Below, piece by piece: positions 1 to 12,080 of a stretch of 64,000 nucleotides of DNA. The notes beneath the pieces were generated by a model, which worked only from the letters and a program-made list of their open reading frames with translations, was not told the DNA's origin and searched no databases. The translations under genes and the position numbers were made by a program. The first letter of the stretch is position 1, and each line of letters starts with the position of its first letter. Source of the DNA: Entonaema liquescens (taxonomy: Eukaryota; Ascomycota; Sordariomycetes; Xylariales; Xylariaceae); assembly GCA_902805475.1 (NCBI GenBank), contig CADCSX010000003.1:1054001-1118000 (forward strand), in the 5' to 3' direction.

Positions 1-1931
1 TGGCAAATATACGCTATACGTGGTTCGAAGACGCGTGTATAGCTTTTCGAGATCGTTTAGGGCAAGGGTAAGGCCTGGAAGAAGGAGCCGTCGACCAGTG
101 ACATAATGGGGGACCCAGTTAGCCAAGATTGCAGAACCCGATGGGAAGGGACCCTCTTTCGTGGTCTCGGCGACGCTACCTATTCGTCCGCCGAAGCTTG
201 TCACAGTTTAAGAAGCTTGTCTGGTCCGAGCGGGCGTCGAAAGCCTGAAACGGGCTTACCTAAGGGCAAAAGCTAACCCGGGAATAACAGAAAATTTATA
301 TCCTCGGCATTAAAGAAGACTTGGCTATCGTCAGGAACAACTTTTAATCTTCACTATCGTCAAAGTTCTCCCGGACGACTAAAATACGACCTAGATGGTT
401 TAACCAAGGCTATTCACGTGTGAATATATACCCGATAAAGCACACCTTCATAATATTCACCATCAATAGTCTCGTCGACATCATCGTCACCTGCCTCGTT
501 ATCTACGCTATGGTCTACCAAAACCGGCCAATGGTTACCGGGGGATTGTTATTATTTCAACGAAATTTTGGCGATCAGAATTCGGAGCAGGAGGCTAGTG
601 CCAGTAACCACCGTTAGTAAGGGACGTTACAACCTTTCACGATATGGACTACCTGGGTGTTGAAGAATCCCAGTCAGTTGGGCAGCAGGTGATGACGCTA
701 GAGTAGAACACGAGTGCTATCGTGGAGTTGGTGACAGGTGGGTCAAGGTTTCTTCTTCTCAGCTACAAGGCGTGATCGGCCATCCTCTATTCGCGACAGC
801 GACCTCTCAGAGAATAGAACGGGAATGCACACGTGTAGTCCCCCCCTGAATCTGTGCGGGAGTTGCCAATGCCGTGCTAGTTCACGCCAACGGTAGATGT
901 TACACAGATTCAAAAGCCACGTAAAATCCTGGGAGGGCCCTTGAAATTTGGCTTGTTATTGGGAATAGTGGCGTGATCAATCTATAAATATACACCCTAT
1001 TTGCACATGTGGAACTACTTTGCGATATTTACACATATCCTTCAAGGTGCCTTTTCATGTGAGAGGGAATAGGGGCCAGGGTTGTCAGCGGGGGAGCTCA
1101 AGGTAATAAGCAGTGAATAGTATAGCTGGAAATTTCCGCATCTCCAACGATCATGCAAAGTACTTAGTCGCATATAGGTCTATGGTGAGTTATATATGAG
1201 ATAGTAGTAGAATGGATTTGCCTAAGCTTTAGTTCTTCTCCAAGACGTGGCTCCAGATCTTGGCAAATCCAGTTCGCGATCCGAGCAGAATATTTGGATG
1301 ACCGACGGCGCGAAAGACACCGACTATAGGCGAGAATTTCGGCAAAGTCTATTAAAGCTGAAATATTATATGGGCTATGGACCTTTGAAGCAGGGCTGGG
1401 ACTAGTAGGCATAACCTCACAGCTCCTGCTAAAAGGCTAATCGCTTTCACACCAGGGGCTCCTACATTAGGCTTGATTTCATAGCAAACAGGTCTGAAGT
1501 AGTAGCCGGTTATCGATCCTGTCAAACTAACCTTCTAGTGTAGCCCTCATATTAAAGGGGTACACTAACACATCAGCATGGAGAGTTCGTATTTACAAAT
1601 ATTTCAGTTCCATTATGCACCACAAACAACATTATGCAAAGTACGTAATTGTAGTTCAAACGTTTACCATTTCATCATGTTCTAGAGTTACATTACGGGG
1701 GGAAAGACGATTCGTAAGCAGAGGGGAGATTTAACGAGCCACGGGGGACAAGAATGTCATGTGTACATGGGCTCCAAATATAATACAATCCGAAATCCCT
1801 TATACACAAGAGAGCAACGCCAAGATTTTCCCCCCCATGCCGGCTGAGAAAAAGCACAAAGCCGAAGATGCCCGTTCTATCCCTCTTGCACACATGGACC
1901 AGCCCCTCCCTAAAATAGTCCGTGGACCGAC
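1..1931. other. Left-end region without a supportable gene
   Basis: Open frames here are short (under 85 codons). They lack domain motifs and cannot be joined by good splice sites. Composition is ordinary, not AT-only. A minus-strand frame at 1164-1412 has protein-like composition but no recognisable motif. The right end includes the 3' flank of the EF-Tu gene. Confidence 0.5.
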
Positions 1932-3384
1932 TTATTGAATGATTCGCGTAATGATACCGGTGGCGACGGTTCGGCCACCCTCGCGGACGTTGACCTGTTG
2001 ACCGGTCTCGATGGCGATCGGGTGGTGTAGAGTAGCAACCATCTCGACGTTGTCACCGGGCATGACAGCCCTAGACTTGTCCTCAACATCGTCGGGGAAG
2101 TGAAGGGCTACGGCCTCATCGGCGGTTCGTAGGTACATTTGGGGTCGGTAGTTCTCAACGAAGGGTGTGTGTCGGCCACCCTCCTCCTTGGTTAGGACGT
2201 ATAGGGAGACCATGAACTTGGTGTGGGCCTTGACGGTGCCAGGCTTGACAATGACCATACCTCGCTTGATATCCTCTCGTCGGATACCTCGGAGGAGGAG
2301 ACCGGAGTTGTCACCAGCACGGGATTCATCGCAGGACTTCTTGAAGGTCTCGATATCGGTGACCTTGGTCTTGATAATTTCGGAACCCTTACCGATCAGC
2401 TCAACTTCCGCATCCCTCTTCAGCACACCTCGCTCGACACGACCAGAGGCGACAGTTCCACGTCCGGCAATGGAGAAGACATCCTCAACGGACATCAAGA
2501 AGGGCTTGTCGAGGTCACGCTGAGGGGTAGGGATCCACTCGTCGACGGCCTTTAGGAGCTCATCGATCTTCTGAACACCAATCTCAGGTCGCTTGCCTTC
2601 CATAGCCATCAGGGCAGAACCCATGATGACAGGGGTTTCGTCTCCTTCGAAGCCGTAGTGGGTGAGAAGCTCACGCATTTCCATTTCGACAAGTTCCAAC
2701 ATTTCGGGGTCCTCGATAGCATCGACCTTGTTGACGAAGACGACAATTCTCTGGACACCAACCTGACGGGCGAGAAGAAGATGTTCTCTCGTCTGGGGCA
2801 TTTGACCATCGGAAGCAGCAACAACAATAATAGCACCGTCCATGTTGGCGGCACCAGTAATCATGTTCTTGATGTAATCGGCGTGACCAGGGCAGTCGAC
2901 GTGGGAGTAATGTCGGTTCTCCGTCGAGTATTCGATATGCGCAGTAGAAATGGTAATACCACGCTTCCTCTCCTCGGGCGCCTTGTCAATAGCGCCATAT
3001 TCTAGGAAGCTTGCCAATCCCTTCTCAGCCTGTCTCTTCGTGATAGCGGCAGATAGAGTGGTCTAATCCAGCATATATCAGTTAGAATTGAGAGGTACTT
3101 TTCAGAATTTTGCGTAATATGATATAAGATTTGCTATAACTAAGTATAATCTGATATATGCTCTGCTTTCAACATACCTTGCCGTGATCGACGTGACCAA
3201 TAGTACCGACATTTACGTGAGGTTTCGTTCTCTCATAAACGGCGTATGTACGGGCGATGTTGAGGGCTGCGGCTACATTTTGCTGTCGCACAGCAAATTG
3301 TAACGGGTTGGCAGTGCTGCCGGATATGAGAGAGTGACGTGAAGCGCGCAAGAATGGCGCTAAGGTGCGCGAAAACGCCGACAT
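1932..3384 (-). CDS. TUF1: Mitochondrial translation elongation factor Tu (EF-Tu)
   Basis: Two exons, 3384-3178 and 3062-1932, give 445 residues. The 115-bp intron starts GTATGT, has a CTAAC branch site and ends TTAG; it splits the P-loop exactly between GHVDHGK and T. EF-Tu delivers aminoacyl-tRNA to the mitochondrial ribosome in a GTP-dependent way. All GTPase motifs are visible: GHVDHGKT (63-70), switch I with RGITI, DCPGH (125-129) and NKVD (180-183). EF-Tu domains 2 and 3 follow, ending GRTVATGIITRIIQ. The first ~45 residues are Arg/Ser/Ala-rich without acidic residues, as expected for a mitochondrial presequence, and length is normal for the organellar family. The start has no in-frame competitor. 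Several open frames on the opposite strand are shadows of its biased codon use. Confidence 0.97.
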
Positions 3385-3454
3385 CTTGAATTAGATTTAC
3401 CCTGCAGCCGAGAGGAATAAATCAATTCACACGGAAAGAAGGGACTGGTGATGA

Positions 3455-3489
3455 GGGACGTGGGACGTGGGACGTGGGACGTGGGACGT
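3455..3489. repeat. Five perfect 7-bp tandem repeats (GGGACGT) upstream of TUF1
   Basis: Five uninterrupted copies of GGGACGT begin 71 bp upstream of the EF-Tu start codon. Each junction produces an ACGTGG core, similar to bZIP/bHLH-type ACGT elements. It could be a promoter element array or a simple minisatellite; position alone does not decide. Confidence 0.9.
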
Positions 3490-4028
3490 GGAGGGGAATT
3501 AAAAAATGACCAAGCGGTATTGAAGATAAAAAAAAGCTCCCACCAGCTAGAAAAATTTCATTGGAAGTTACAAGCGTCGCGTTCATTGGTCACTAAAATC
3601 CACAATTCCTTATCGTATCATCTTCTATAGAGTATCTATACTTGATAAGAAGACTTACCGGACTAAAACAAGAGGCATCGAGCTCCGCATTCGAAGTACC
3701 CATACCGATTAAAGTTAATTCTACTCCCACATTCTCGGAATTTAGTCGCAGCGCCATATTTTCAACTATGTAATAGGTCTAGGGGGGTTTAATTGAATGC
3801 TTCTAATTGGCCAATGCTCATTTATACACCTTGAGTTCTATGGCACGAATTCACAAGTCAATATGATATATGTACCTACTTATGTTATGAATGCTGCATA
3901 AGGTAATATGGCATCTAGGTAAGAATCTAAGAAGGTTATGAGAACCCTGTTGGCCTCAGGAAAACTATAAATTTATTACTTGCTCATGTTCATCAGTTTC
4001 TTTTCTCTTTTTACCCCAACTACATTCT
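3490..4028. other. Intergenic region between TUF1 (5' side) and the GFA gene (3' side)
   Basis: No gene seen. It holds the distal TUF1 promoter and the 3' flank of the GFA-domain gene. Confidence 0.5.
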
Positions 4029-5189
4029 CTACAAGATGTCAAAATCTGACTCTTTTCCGTACGTCTCTACAGCCCATGCCTTCTGGCCATCAACAAGAGC
4101 GTTTATAAACTCGGGATCAAACTCGGTGAGCTTTTCCTTCTCCTGATCAGGAACAGTCCTCCATTCAACCCAGTTCGTTGCCTTTGCTCCCTCCGGCGCT
4201 CTGAAGAGACCTACTGCGATATTGAGCACCTCACTCTCCTCCGAGGGACTCCTATCTTTATTTTTGATGAACACCACGGCGCCACAACGCCCACAGAATC
4301 CCTTGGTGATTTTATCTGATGCCTTGTACGTCTTCATCGTCCCGATGAGAAGATTTGACGGTATTTCGGGTTCAAGCGAGGCCCGGGGGATTAGAGCCCA
4401 GGGCATGAAATAAACACTCGCAAGCCTCCGAGTCTCTGCGTCGAAATCGAGGTATGCTTTCCACTTATTTGCGTCTCCTGGTGCGATGGACCGACTTAAA
4501 TATTCGTCGTTCCGCACTTCATCCGAAGGTCGTTTAATTGTGAAAGAAACCCCGCCGCATTGACAAGACGCACGCAGTCTCTCCCCACCATCCTCGCCAA
4601 CTTCAAGCTTATCCTCAGGCGGGATATCGCGGTCCATGGTAAGCATCTTTATACCCTTCACAATTGGTTCCGGAAGCCAGGATACCAAGCCGCCGTCTCC
4701 AGGGGACTTTGGAAACCCGAAGCCTTTCAGCTCGAAGAAGCTCGGCCCATCGAAGAGCGCGGCGTCCGCGATCCATTGCATGGCCCAGGGTTCGTAATGC
4801 CCGTTATGCGCCCCGCAGGTGGGGCAGAACCAGCGTTGTCCGTGGCCGCCGGCGCCGCTACCCTCGGTCTTGTACACGGTTAGGTTGACGGTGCCGTTGG
4901 TCCACTCCGGTGCCACTCCTTGCGTCAACGAAATGTGGAAGCTGCCAAAGCCGCCGTGCGAGTATCGGCATAATGTGCATGTGCACACATAACTCCTTAA
5001 CGGCAGACTCGAAACCGGGAGGACGACTGCGTATTCTACGTTTCCGCAATGACACCTCGCAGTGAATGTTCGCGACTCTTCTCCCGGCTGAGCCGTGGCC
5101 TCCCTGTCGCGATTGAAAAAGGTAACAAGTTGATCTAATGACAACATGTTTGCTTGATCCCTGTTCTTATCTCTATCTTCTAATCCCAA
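4029..5189 (-). CDS. Double GFA/CENP-V zinc-domain protein
   Basis: Intronless, 386 residues. It has two glutathione-dependent formaldehyde-activating enzyme-like (GFA/CENP-V) folds in tandem. The first carries the full zinc-cysteine set: C46-x-C48, C69-x-C71-xx-C74 and C122-xx-C125. The second has C209-x-C211 and C299-xx-C302 but no central cysteine cluster, so it can hold at most part of the metal site. This family includes GFA itself (S-hydroxymethylglutathione formation) but most fungal members are uncharacterised. The start could also be Met15, which begins a better conserved-looking segment (MLSLDQL). No signal peptide or membrane segment, so probably cytosolic. Exact substrate unknown. 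Confidence 0.85.
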   Translation of the reverse strand: MGLEDRDKNRDQANMLSLDQLVTFFNRDREATAQPGEESRTFTARCHCGNVEYAVVLPVSSLPLRSYVCTCTLCRYSHGGFGSFHISLTQGVAPEWTNGTVNLTVYKTEGSGAGGHGQRWFCPTCGAHNGHYEPWAMQWIADAALFDGPSFFELKGFGFPKSPGDGGLVSWLPEPIVKGIKMLTMDRDIPPEDKLEVGEDGGERLRASCQCGGVSFTIKRPSDEVRNDEYLSRSIAPGDANKWKAYLDFDAETRRLASVYFMPWALIPRASLEPEIPSNLLIGTMKTYKASDKITKGFCGRCGAVVFIKNKDRSPSEESEVLNIAVGLFRAPEGAKATNWVEWRTVPDQEKEKLTEFDPEFINALVDGQKAWAVETYGKESDFDIL

Positions 5190-5671
5190 TTAGAATTGAT
5201 TGTGAACGTCGCCCGCTTAAGTAAGTTGGGCAGATGATTACCAAATTATATCGGGGTTTGGTAGGTGGTGAATGATTTACATACCTACCTGGGTACCTAC
5301 TTATACATTATGAGAAGCTGCTGGCCTGTCAAGCATTAAGATCGGCTTCGGACTTGATCTACGACCTGAATCTATGCGAACGTATAAAGCGACGAATAAT
5401 ATGCGGTGATGCAGCGGCGCAGCAGCGCAGGTAACATCTAAGCACCTAGGCATCTCAGGGGTCTCGCGGCGAAGTGCCGCTTTCAGATTCTTATGTTGGA
5501 TTTGCCCTAGCGCTGACACCTAAGCGCCCCCCTACGAAACCGATAAAAGAAGTTGACAATAAACAGCGTAGTTGTGAAATATTTATATTTAAATTTAATA
5601 TTGAAGTATCCTGGCGCATAGAAGGCATTCACATGTTAGTTTATATGCCTATGAGTCTGATTCGTCTGCTA
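5190..5671. other. Intergenic spacer
   Basis: 5' flank of the GFA gene and 3' flank of the S33 hydrolase. At 5282-5300 it contains one copy of the dispersed TACCTACCT..GTACCTA motif described under findings. No gene seen. Confidence 0.5.
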
Positions 5672-8075
5672 TCATGGCTTGGTACAACTAGTTTGCTCCT
5701 TTTTCATCAAATCCAGGATACCTAGATGCGCATTTTGCAGCGGATTTCGGTGTCCGAATTGTTGCTGGGATAGTGTGGATTCGATAAATCGACTGCGTAC
5801 CTGCCGATAAGCCTCCATAGTCTTCAACTCCTCAGCTGTCTTCCCGGTTAACAGTTTCCTTTTTATTTCGATTTTTCCCGGGGAGCTACTGTCCAGGCTT
5901 GATGCCATATTTATATCATTAAGTGATTTCCAAGGTCTCTCGTTGCAGTCGCAAGTCGTCCATTTGCCTTCATCATCGGAGTCAAATTTTGGCACGGGAG
6001 GCACAATTCCGTCGTTGAGGTATGCTCGGATATGTCCTATCGTGCAAAGTGAGATGCACGCCGTGGTACAGTGGCCCTCCGCTTTCTGCTCGACAAGACT
6101 CGCTTCCGAGAACTTGCGCGTCATTTTTAGAGCATAGTGTAGAGGTGTGACGGGGTCGAGATTGTTCGACATAAATAAGACGGGGAAACTCGTCTCGATA
6201 GGTTCAGGTTTATGAATAGGATGGTCGTCCCAACGCATTGGCGGATCTTTTGCCTCGATTTCCCATCCGCTACAACCCAGATTGAGATCGACTCCCATCC
6301 ACTATAATAGCTATTAGAGAAATTCCCTAGATATTAGTATTAGGTATTACTCACGACGTCGGCGAATGATGAATAAGAAGCCATCTTCTCGAAACGCCGT
6401 TGAAGAGCGTCGAGGTCTTCATTGAGCTGCTGGATATTAGACCTGGCTTTTTAGAAAGCTATTATAGGCTAAAGGGTTCTCACCTTATATCGTTTGTCAC
6501 TGCACGCAATCACCTTCTGAGCATCATCAGGCCATACGAGCCTGGTTAGGTTCTGGCAAAGTATGCTGGGTGGCGGACCGTCTACCATCGTGTGCAACCG
6601 GTTATCAACGACGGCCTGGAGAAGCATATCCACAACAGGAAATGTGGCGATCGGGAGGTACAACGCTGAAAATATGATTTGCTTGAAGTCCCCGGCCGTT
6701 ATCAAGACAGGAGTGTTTATGTGTATCGGGAAGGCAACTACGGGCTCTTTCTCGAGCCAAGCCATGATGTAGTTGAACCGTTTCTTAATATCGCCAGGAC
6801 TGTCCCTGCTCCGATAGAACTCACATTGTGATCCTGCATCAGCGCAATAAGTAAAGAAGCGTTCCCATATCGCGTCGGCATCCATGATGCCGTCTCCTAA
6901 CATCGGGTTGACATAGTGGTCAGCATCCACAACGCCATCTAGGATTACCCGACCAACTTTGTCTGGGAACATAGCCGCGAAGGTTGCTCCGAGGAGTGTA
7001 CCGTAGGAGAATCCCCAATAAACAAGTTTTCCTTTGGTGCTGTCCTTTGGTTCAATTTTAGAGTCGGTCCGGAGCCCAAATGCAGTGTCTGATTTCTCCG
7101 TAGATTTGACATCGGAGCCCGACCTCCACTCATCCCAAGCGTGAATGATCGAGAGCATATCGCGTGCCACGTTCGGAGTATTTGAATACCGGAATATGCT
7201 ATCATCGCCTTCGGCTTCATCTCTCCGCTTGCAGAGCTTGGCAAGTGCTCGTGACCTGATGTCAAGCTGGCCGAGTGCGACGTTGCTTGAGTTGACAAGT
7301 CCGATGCTATGACCCGACACAGCCCAAGTTTGTCGATTCATCAGAGCAATATTGCGTCCGTTGAGCCCAAAATCATCATCCGGGGATTCAAAGCAATCAG
7401 CCTTAGGCGTGGTAGCGCCGACTCCGCGCGGATCGAAGCCGATAATGTCACGATCTCCGCCGATGACTGTTTGAAGTCCTGACCCCGAAGTCAAGGCGAA
7501 AAATGCGCCGCTACCCCCGGGGCCGCCGGGATTAATAAGAAGTGGAGATTCCGAATAGGATGCCGGATCATCGGTACGATTGATACCGGGCTTTAAGACT
7601 AGGGCTATATGCACTTTCGGATTATCCGCAGACTGGTTTAGTGGTCGGTGATAATCCATAGGTACGGTTAACCGGGCACACTGGAAGTCACCGCCGAATA
7701 TCGAGAAGCACGGCTGCCAGACGAGTTTCTCGCTCGGTGTGATCTATTTCATACAGAGACGTCCGTGTCAATAATTCTTCACTATAGCAACTTTGGGATA
7801 TTACTCAGGAAAGCTTACGGTGGACCATTCTGTCAATCCCTCGGAAGGCTCTGTTGCTGCTTGATCCCCGAGTCCGGACGGCGGTAGCCATAGTGAATCG
7901 GACCGTGTCCAAAATGACCAATGATTAAAATACCAGATACGACGGTTAAAACTACTGCACTGAGACGGCGCCAGCCCCAATTTGGTTCTCTTCGTGGTGA
8001 CTGGATACGCACACCAATGTCATCGGCTTGCTTCTCTCCCAGGAAGGGTTGCACAGACGAATCTAGAGACGTCAT
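5672..8075 (-). CDS. Membrane-anchored alpha/beta hydrolase, peptidase S33 with TAP-like C-terminal domain
   Basis: Exons by splice phase: 8075-7819, 7743-6484, 6429-6355 and 6301-5672. The start region encodes a short cytosolic tail and one membrane segment (LSAVVLTVVSGILII). The body has the oxyanion region NPGGPGGSG, the nucleophile elbow GFSYG, and in the C-terminal TAP-type domain an acid (NNLDPVTPL) and histidine (EGHCTTA), so the triad is complete. Family members are tripeptidyl/prolyl aminopeptidase-like serine hydrolases acting outside the membrane. Oddity: the membrane-segment frame runs into TGA, while the frame that splices cleanly into the catalytic exon (EWST|ITPSEKL) is open from about 7910 in another phase. 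One missing base near the A4 run at 7911-7914 would join them, so it is either a sequencing indel or a real break. Confidence 0.82.
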
Positions 8076-10419
8076 GTTCTATCGCATACAACTATTGCCC
8101 GCGAAGAAAAAGGGTGAGACTACTAGAGTAGACCTAGCTCATAAAACGACGTCGAATCTTTTATAAAAACCACCCTGATCTGATAAGAGATTGATAAAGT
8201 CGTAAGACTTTCTGCATCGATGATCGACAGGCAGCCACTTAACTGAAGTGGTACGCAAGCCGACGGGGTGGGATTGGCTCGCTGCGCAAGCTTGCGTAGC
8301 TTGGAACTTCAAATTATCCAAGGAAAACGGACGCACACGTAGGATTAGGATGCGGCCGCTGTGCCTCTTTTGTACAACTCAGGCTTGGTCGTCTTGGCTG
8401 CTTCTCAGCTCGACGCTCAAATTTGTTCGTGTAGGTAAAAACAAGAAAACAACTGCATGTTAAATACGATTTCTAAAAATGGTGAGGCTGGTTCCTTTTT
8501 GAGATATTGAATAGAACTTGGGGAAGGGTTGAAAAAGCAACATCCCACCATACATCCAGAACGAGAATAAGACATACGACGCCACACTGAGGCTGAATAA
8601 GATGCTGATGCCCCTAGGTAATTTTCCCCAATTCCCCCGCAGTGGACTTGAAATCTTCTTCATCAACAGTAAAACGTGGGACAGATTTATCATCTTATTC
8701 ATCTTGACTTTTCTGGCATGTCCAAAAGGTTTAAATACAAGACGACGCCTAGAATCATGTCAGCTTATAAAATTTCCTTGAGTGTCCAAGGCATAGTATA
8801 AATAGGAGTATTACGCGTGCTACGTACTCCTAAATACCGCAAAGAGTATCTGGACTATGCATAGAGTTGTTTCTATTGGTGAGCTGGTTCAACGCTATCT
8901 CTTGGCTTTGCTTCATTGATGGTCTCGACCCGATGCGTTTGCAGAGTCCACTAGGTGCTGCAGGCGATCCGGTCTTGACTCACTCGGCAGTGCTCCTTGG
9001 TATGAATTAAGCATCGGATTGCCACAGATCTCTCTTGGGTATCTTCTCAGTACATTTCTCGTTTGCACGTGTCCAAGTTTATACCGTAAGTTGATATCCC
9101 CTTTTCATCCAAACCCTAGTTGCTATTCATACTTAGCACTTCCGGGCGTTCGGGCGTCAGGTCTCATGCTCATGTCTCCGCTAAGTCTGAGACGACACTG
9201 ACAACCATCACTGGGGCCTTTTGTTAGACTGAATAGTCCAGACAATATATAAAAATAGATGCGCTTTGTATGATCTACAGGTGATAGTGGATGATACTAT
9301 ATGCGACTCTTCAATATGTCTATAATGGCTCATTTCTAACGTTTGGAGGCGAGACTCAAGAGTATCAGATTGAATCTTATGGTATTTATCACATTTAATT
9401 ATCTTTCATTATAATTAGGAAACCAGAGCAAAAGTATGTGAACATACCTAATATTTCAATTGTGAGTCGTCTCTTTACTAGTTGAATCAAGTTCTTAATC
9501 GCCAAGGTAAGATGTTTCTCAATCTCATAGGTTGGTATTGTACTGTCTTCAATATCAAGTCAAAGCGTCTGGAAGCTTATCTCGATCATCGCTAGATTCC
9601 CCAAGACGAACGAATCAGTGGATTACGCGGCGAAGAAAGCTTGTTAGGTCTTGGAACGCACTGGGCGCGGGGGCCGATGAGACCCTGGTCGCTTGGCAGG
9701 TCTCAAGACCCAAGATTGATACTCATCTCACACATTCGTCTTTCGCCTCTTATACCATAGTACTATGCCGCTGTCTTCTAGCTCGTCGCATTGACTGACT
9801 TTCGGCACTTGGCAGGTTTAGCCAAGAGCTTCGTTGTCATGTATCTAGAACGGTGATAGCTACTTCCGTACTGTTGTTTCCCTTGATCCCCGTCGTCTAG
9901 TTGCGTTTCGAGCGCTGATAATGTTGTTTGGTCCCCGCATCCAATGGCGAACAACGGGAACTGTCTACGAAGAGATCACTTCTCTCTGCAAACATGATAC
10001 ACAAAAAACCCTGCTTGAGATATTTTTAACATAGTTATTGAAGAAGAAACACCTTGGCACCGGAGGAGAATGGGTATCCCATGTCGTTCACCCGCTACGG
10101 CCGCTTGGCTTTCGAGGTCCCGACTCGATAGCTAGGAAATACCGACGATCTAGGATGCTTACCTCTCAGCGTATATGAAGGCCTTTGTTGGCCTCGAGAT
10201 GATGATTTGGAGTTACTCAGCTGTGCTCAAGTCGTCGTCCGAACTTTCTCGTTTCCCGGTCTCTTAATTTCTATTCGCAGAGTAATTCTGTCTTTACTTC
10301 TTCCGCTGGTCGTCGCTGGTCGTTTTATATTACTCTTAATAACTATTTTTTCTTCTCGATATTTGGGACATACCAAGCCAAGGAAATCCAAGAACATCTT
10401 CCAAGAAATATCAGTCAAG
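8076..10419. other. 2.3-kb gene-poor region
   Basis: No open frame over 90 codons and no splice-joinable set with a recognisable motif. A minus-strand frame at 8460-8702 encodes a hydrophobic stretch but has no supporting features. The last ~100 bases, pyrimidine-rich, are the likely 5' UTR of the secreted protein at 10420. Confidence 0.45.
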
Positions 10420-11516
10420 ATGGTCGGTTATCGTATGATTGCCATTACTGGCTTCCTCGCCAGCGTTAGCGCTCTTCCTCTGAACATCAACCTTGGCGCC
10501 TACTCCCCCGCATTGTACGTACTAGTCGACGTGTATATATAATTATTCGAGATATCTAATCCATCTATAGGGTAGTCGGTGATGGTGAAATCTCATTTGG
10601 CGGAGGTCAAGACGTTACGAACTTAATGAACGCGTTGGAGGGCGCAGCAGTCAACGCCGCCACTGGGACAGCAGGAGGCGCTACAGAGAACGCGGCCTCT
10701 GCGCCAGTGGCCGCAACTAGCGCTGCTCCAGTAGATGAAAGTGGTGTTGTGGCTGCCCAGGGTAGCCCAAGTCCGGCTGTTGAGACCCCCAAAGCCTCCA
10801 AGGCCCCGGAAGCTCCCCAAACTCCCGAAGCTTCTGAGGCTCCCGCAGCTCCTGCAGACCCTAACTTAGAACAACAAGGTCAGCTTCCCATATTAAGGAC
10901 TTCCCTGAAAGGCGGATGCTAACAGACTTTAGCCGCCCAAATATCAGGTCTTCAAGGCATGGGAAAGGAGATCGCCCCTCGTGACTCTGAGACTCCTAAG
11001 GCGAAGCGCGACCTTGCTGGCTTTGACAGGGCTCTCACATACGCCGAAGCAGCTTTGACCAAGGGCCCCTTGATCCAGCTTGGTACTGGAGAAGGCGGTG
11101 CCGGTGTCGGTATCATTGTTGATAACAACGGCGGCACTGTTGGCGAAGGTGCTGCTGCCAAACGTGATGAGTCTTCGTCGCAGCCGCGTCGACGAACTAA
11201 GGTCACTCGCATGTATGTGAAGCGTGGCGTCCCTGCCGGTGAGTAAATCCAACCTAGAATTTTACCCCTTATATCACACAGTATGCTAACTAGCGCCCTG
11301 TCGAAAGCTATTCAGACATCTAGTGAATTCGAGACTCGCTCCGTCAAGACCATCCCCGTCGCGAACGTCCCTGCAGTGGCTAAGCGAGAAAGTACCTCTT
11401 CCGACACGATCGATGCCATCAACCTAAACGTGGATGATAGCCAAGGATTCACGATGACATTTGTTGAGACGACGGAAGATGATGACGATGCCACGACAGA
11501 TGAAGCGCAGGAGTAA
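10420..11516 (+). CDS. Secreted Ala/Pro-rich protein with repeated Kex2-type sites
   Basis: Four exons in phase: 10420-10514, 10571-10878, 10933-11212 and 11282-11516, giving 305 residues. The N-terminus is a clear signal peptide (MVGYRMIAITGFLASVSA, cleavage near ALP). A low-complexity Ala/Pro/Glu segment follows (EAPQTPEASEAPAAP), then blocks separated by dibasic AKR/D, AKR/D and AKR/E sites that fit Kex2 processing in the Golgi. A Gly-rich block (GTGEGGAGVG) and an acidic Asp-run tail come last. No family recognised; it could be a wall-associated or effector-like protein, or a precursor of several peptides. The third intron is the least certain: its GTATGT donor was chosen because the later GTGAGT donor gives the wrong phase. 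Confidence 0.72.
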
Positions 11517-12058
11517 GATACAGGGTCAATAGTGTCTTGCTATCTAGTATCTTTATCTGGTACTTCGCGCAATGTTATTTCCAACATCATTATTGATACC
11601 ATATATTGGAGTCTGGGGATGGGGAACTGATACTAGGGACGATTCGTCATATACGCGCAATTCTTATTTCTTATTTGGTTTTGGTTACAAAAATCTCTAG
11701 CCCAAGAGTCAATACTCCGGCTTATAAAACAGATCAGTTAGTCGGTACTATAAGCAATTCAAAACGACTGGCCTGTTCATTGACAGTTCGAGGCTGGGCA
11801 AACACGTTAGAGCGTCTATTCATGCTAGCTACCTAGCTACCTAAGTAGCATATGTAACGAACTATCTCGCGTCAATTCCAATGTAATATCTGATTTTCCA
11901 CTCTTAGTAGAGAAGTGTAAGTTGTCCATGAAAGACAGGCGTTTCAACTTGTTGAACGCCGCGACAAAGCCAAGATGTGATAAGAGATCGCCAAGAGCCT
12001 CATTAGTTCCTTTACCAAGACACGACACGAACTGCCGGGCTCCACATCCATTGACACC

Positions 12059-12080
12059 TCCCCTAGCAAGTGCTAGGGGA
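12059..12080. repeat. Perfect inverted repeat, 10-bp arms, 2-bp spacer
   Basis: Arms TCCCCTAGCA and TGCTAGGGGA flank AG. This could form a tight stem-loop or bind a dimeric protein. No gene within 500 bp on either side. Confidence 0.85.

Noticed and set aside
2167..3005. Plus-strand open frames of 110-118 codons
   Set aside because: Antisense shadows of the strongly codon-biased EF-Tu exon, without motifs.
8460..8702. Hydrophobic 80-codon minus frame
   Set aside because: Single hydrophobic stretch only; no start context, splice or family evidence.
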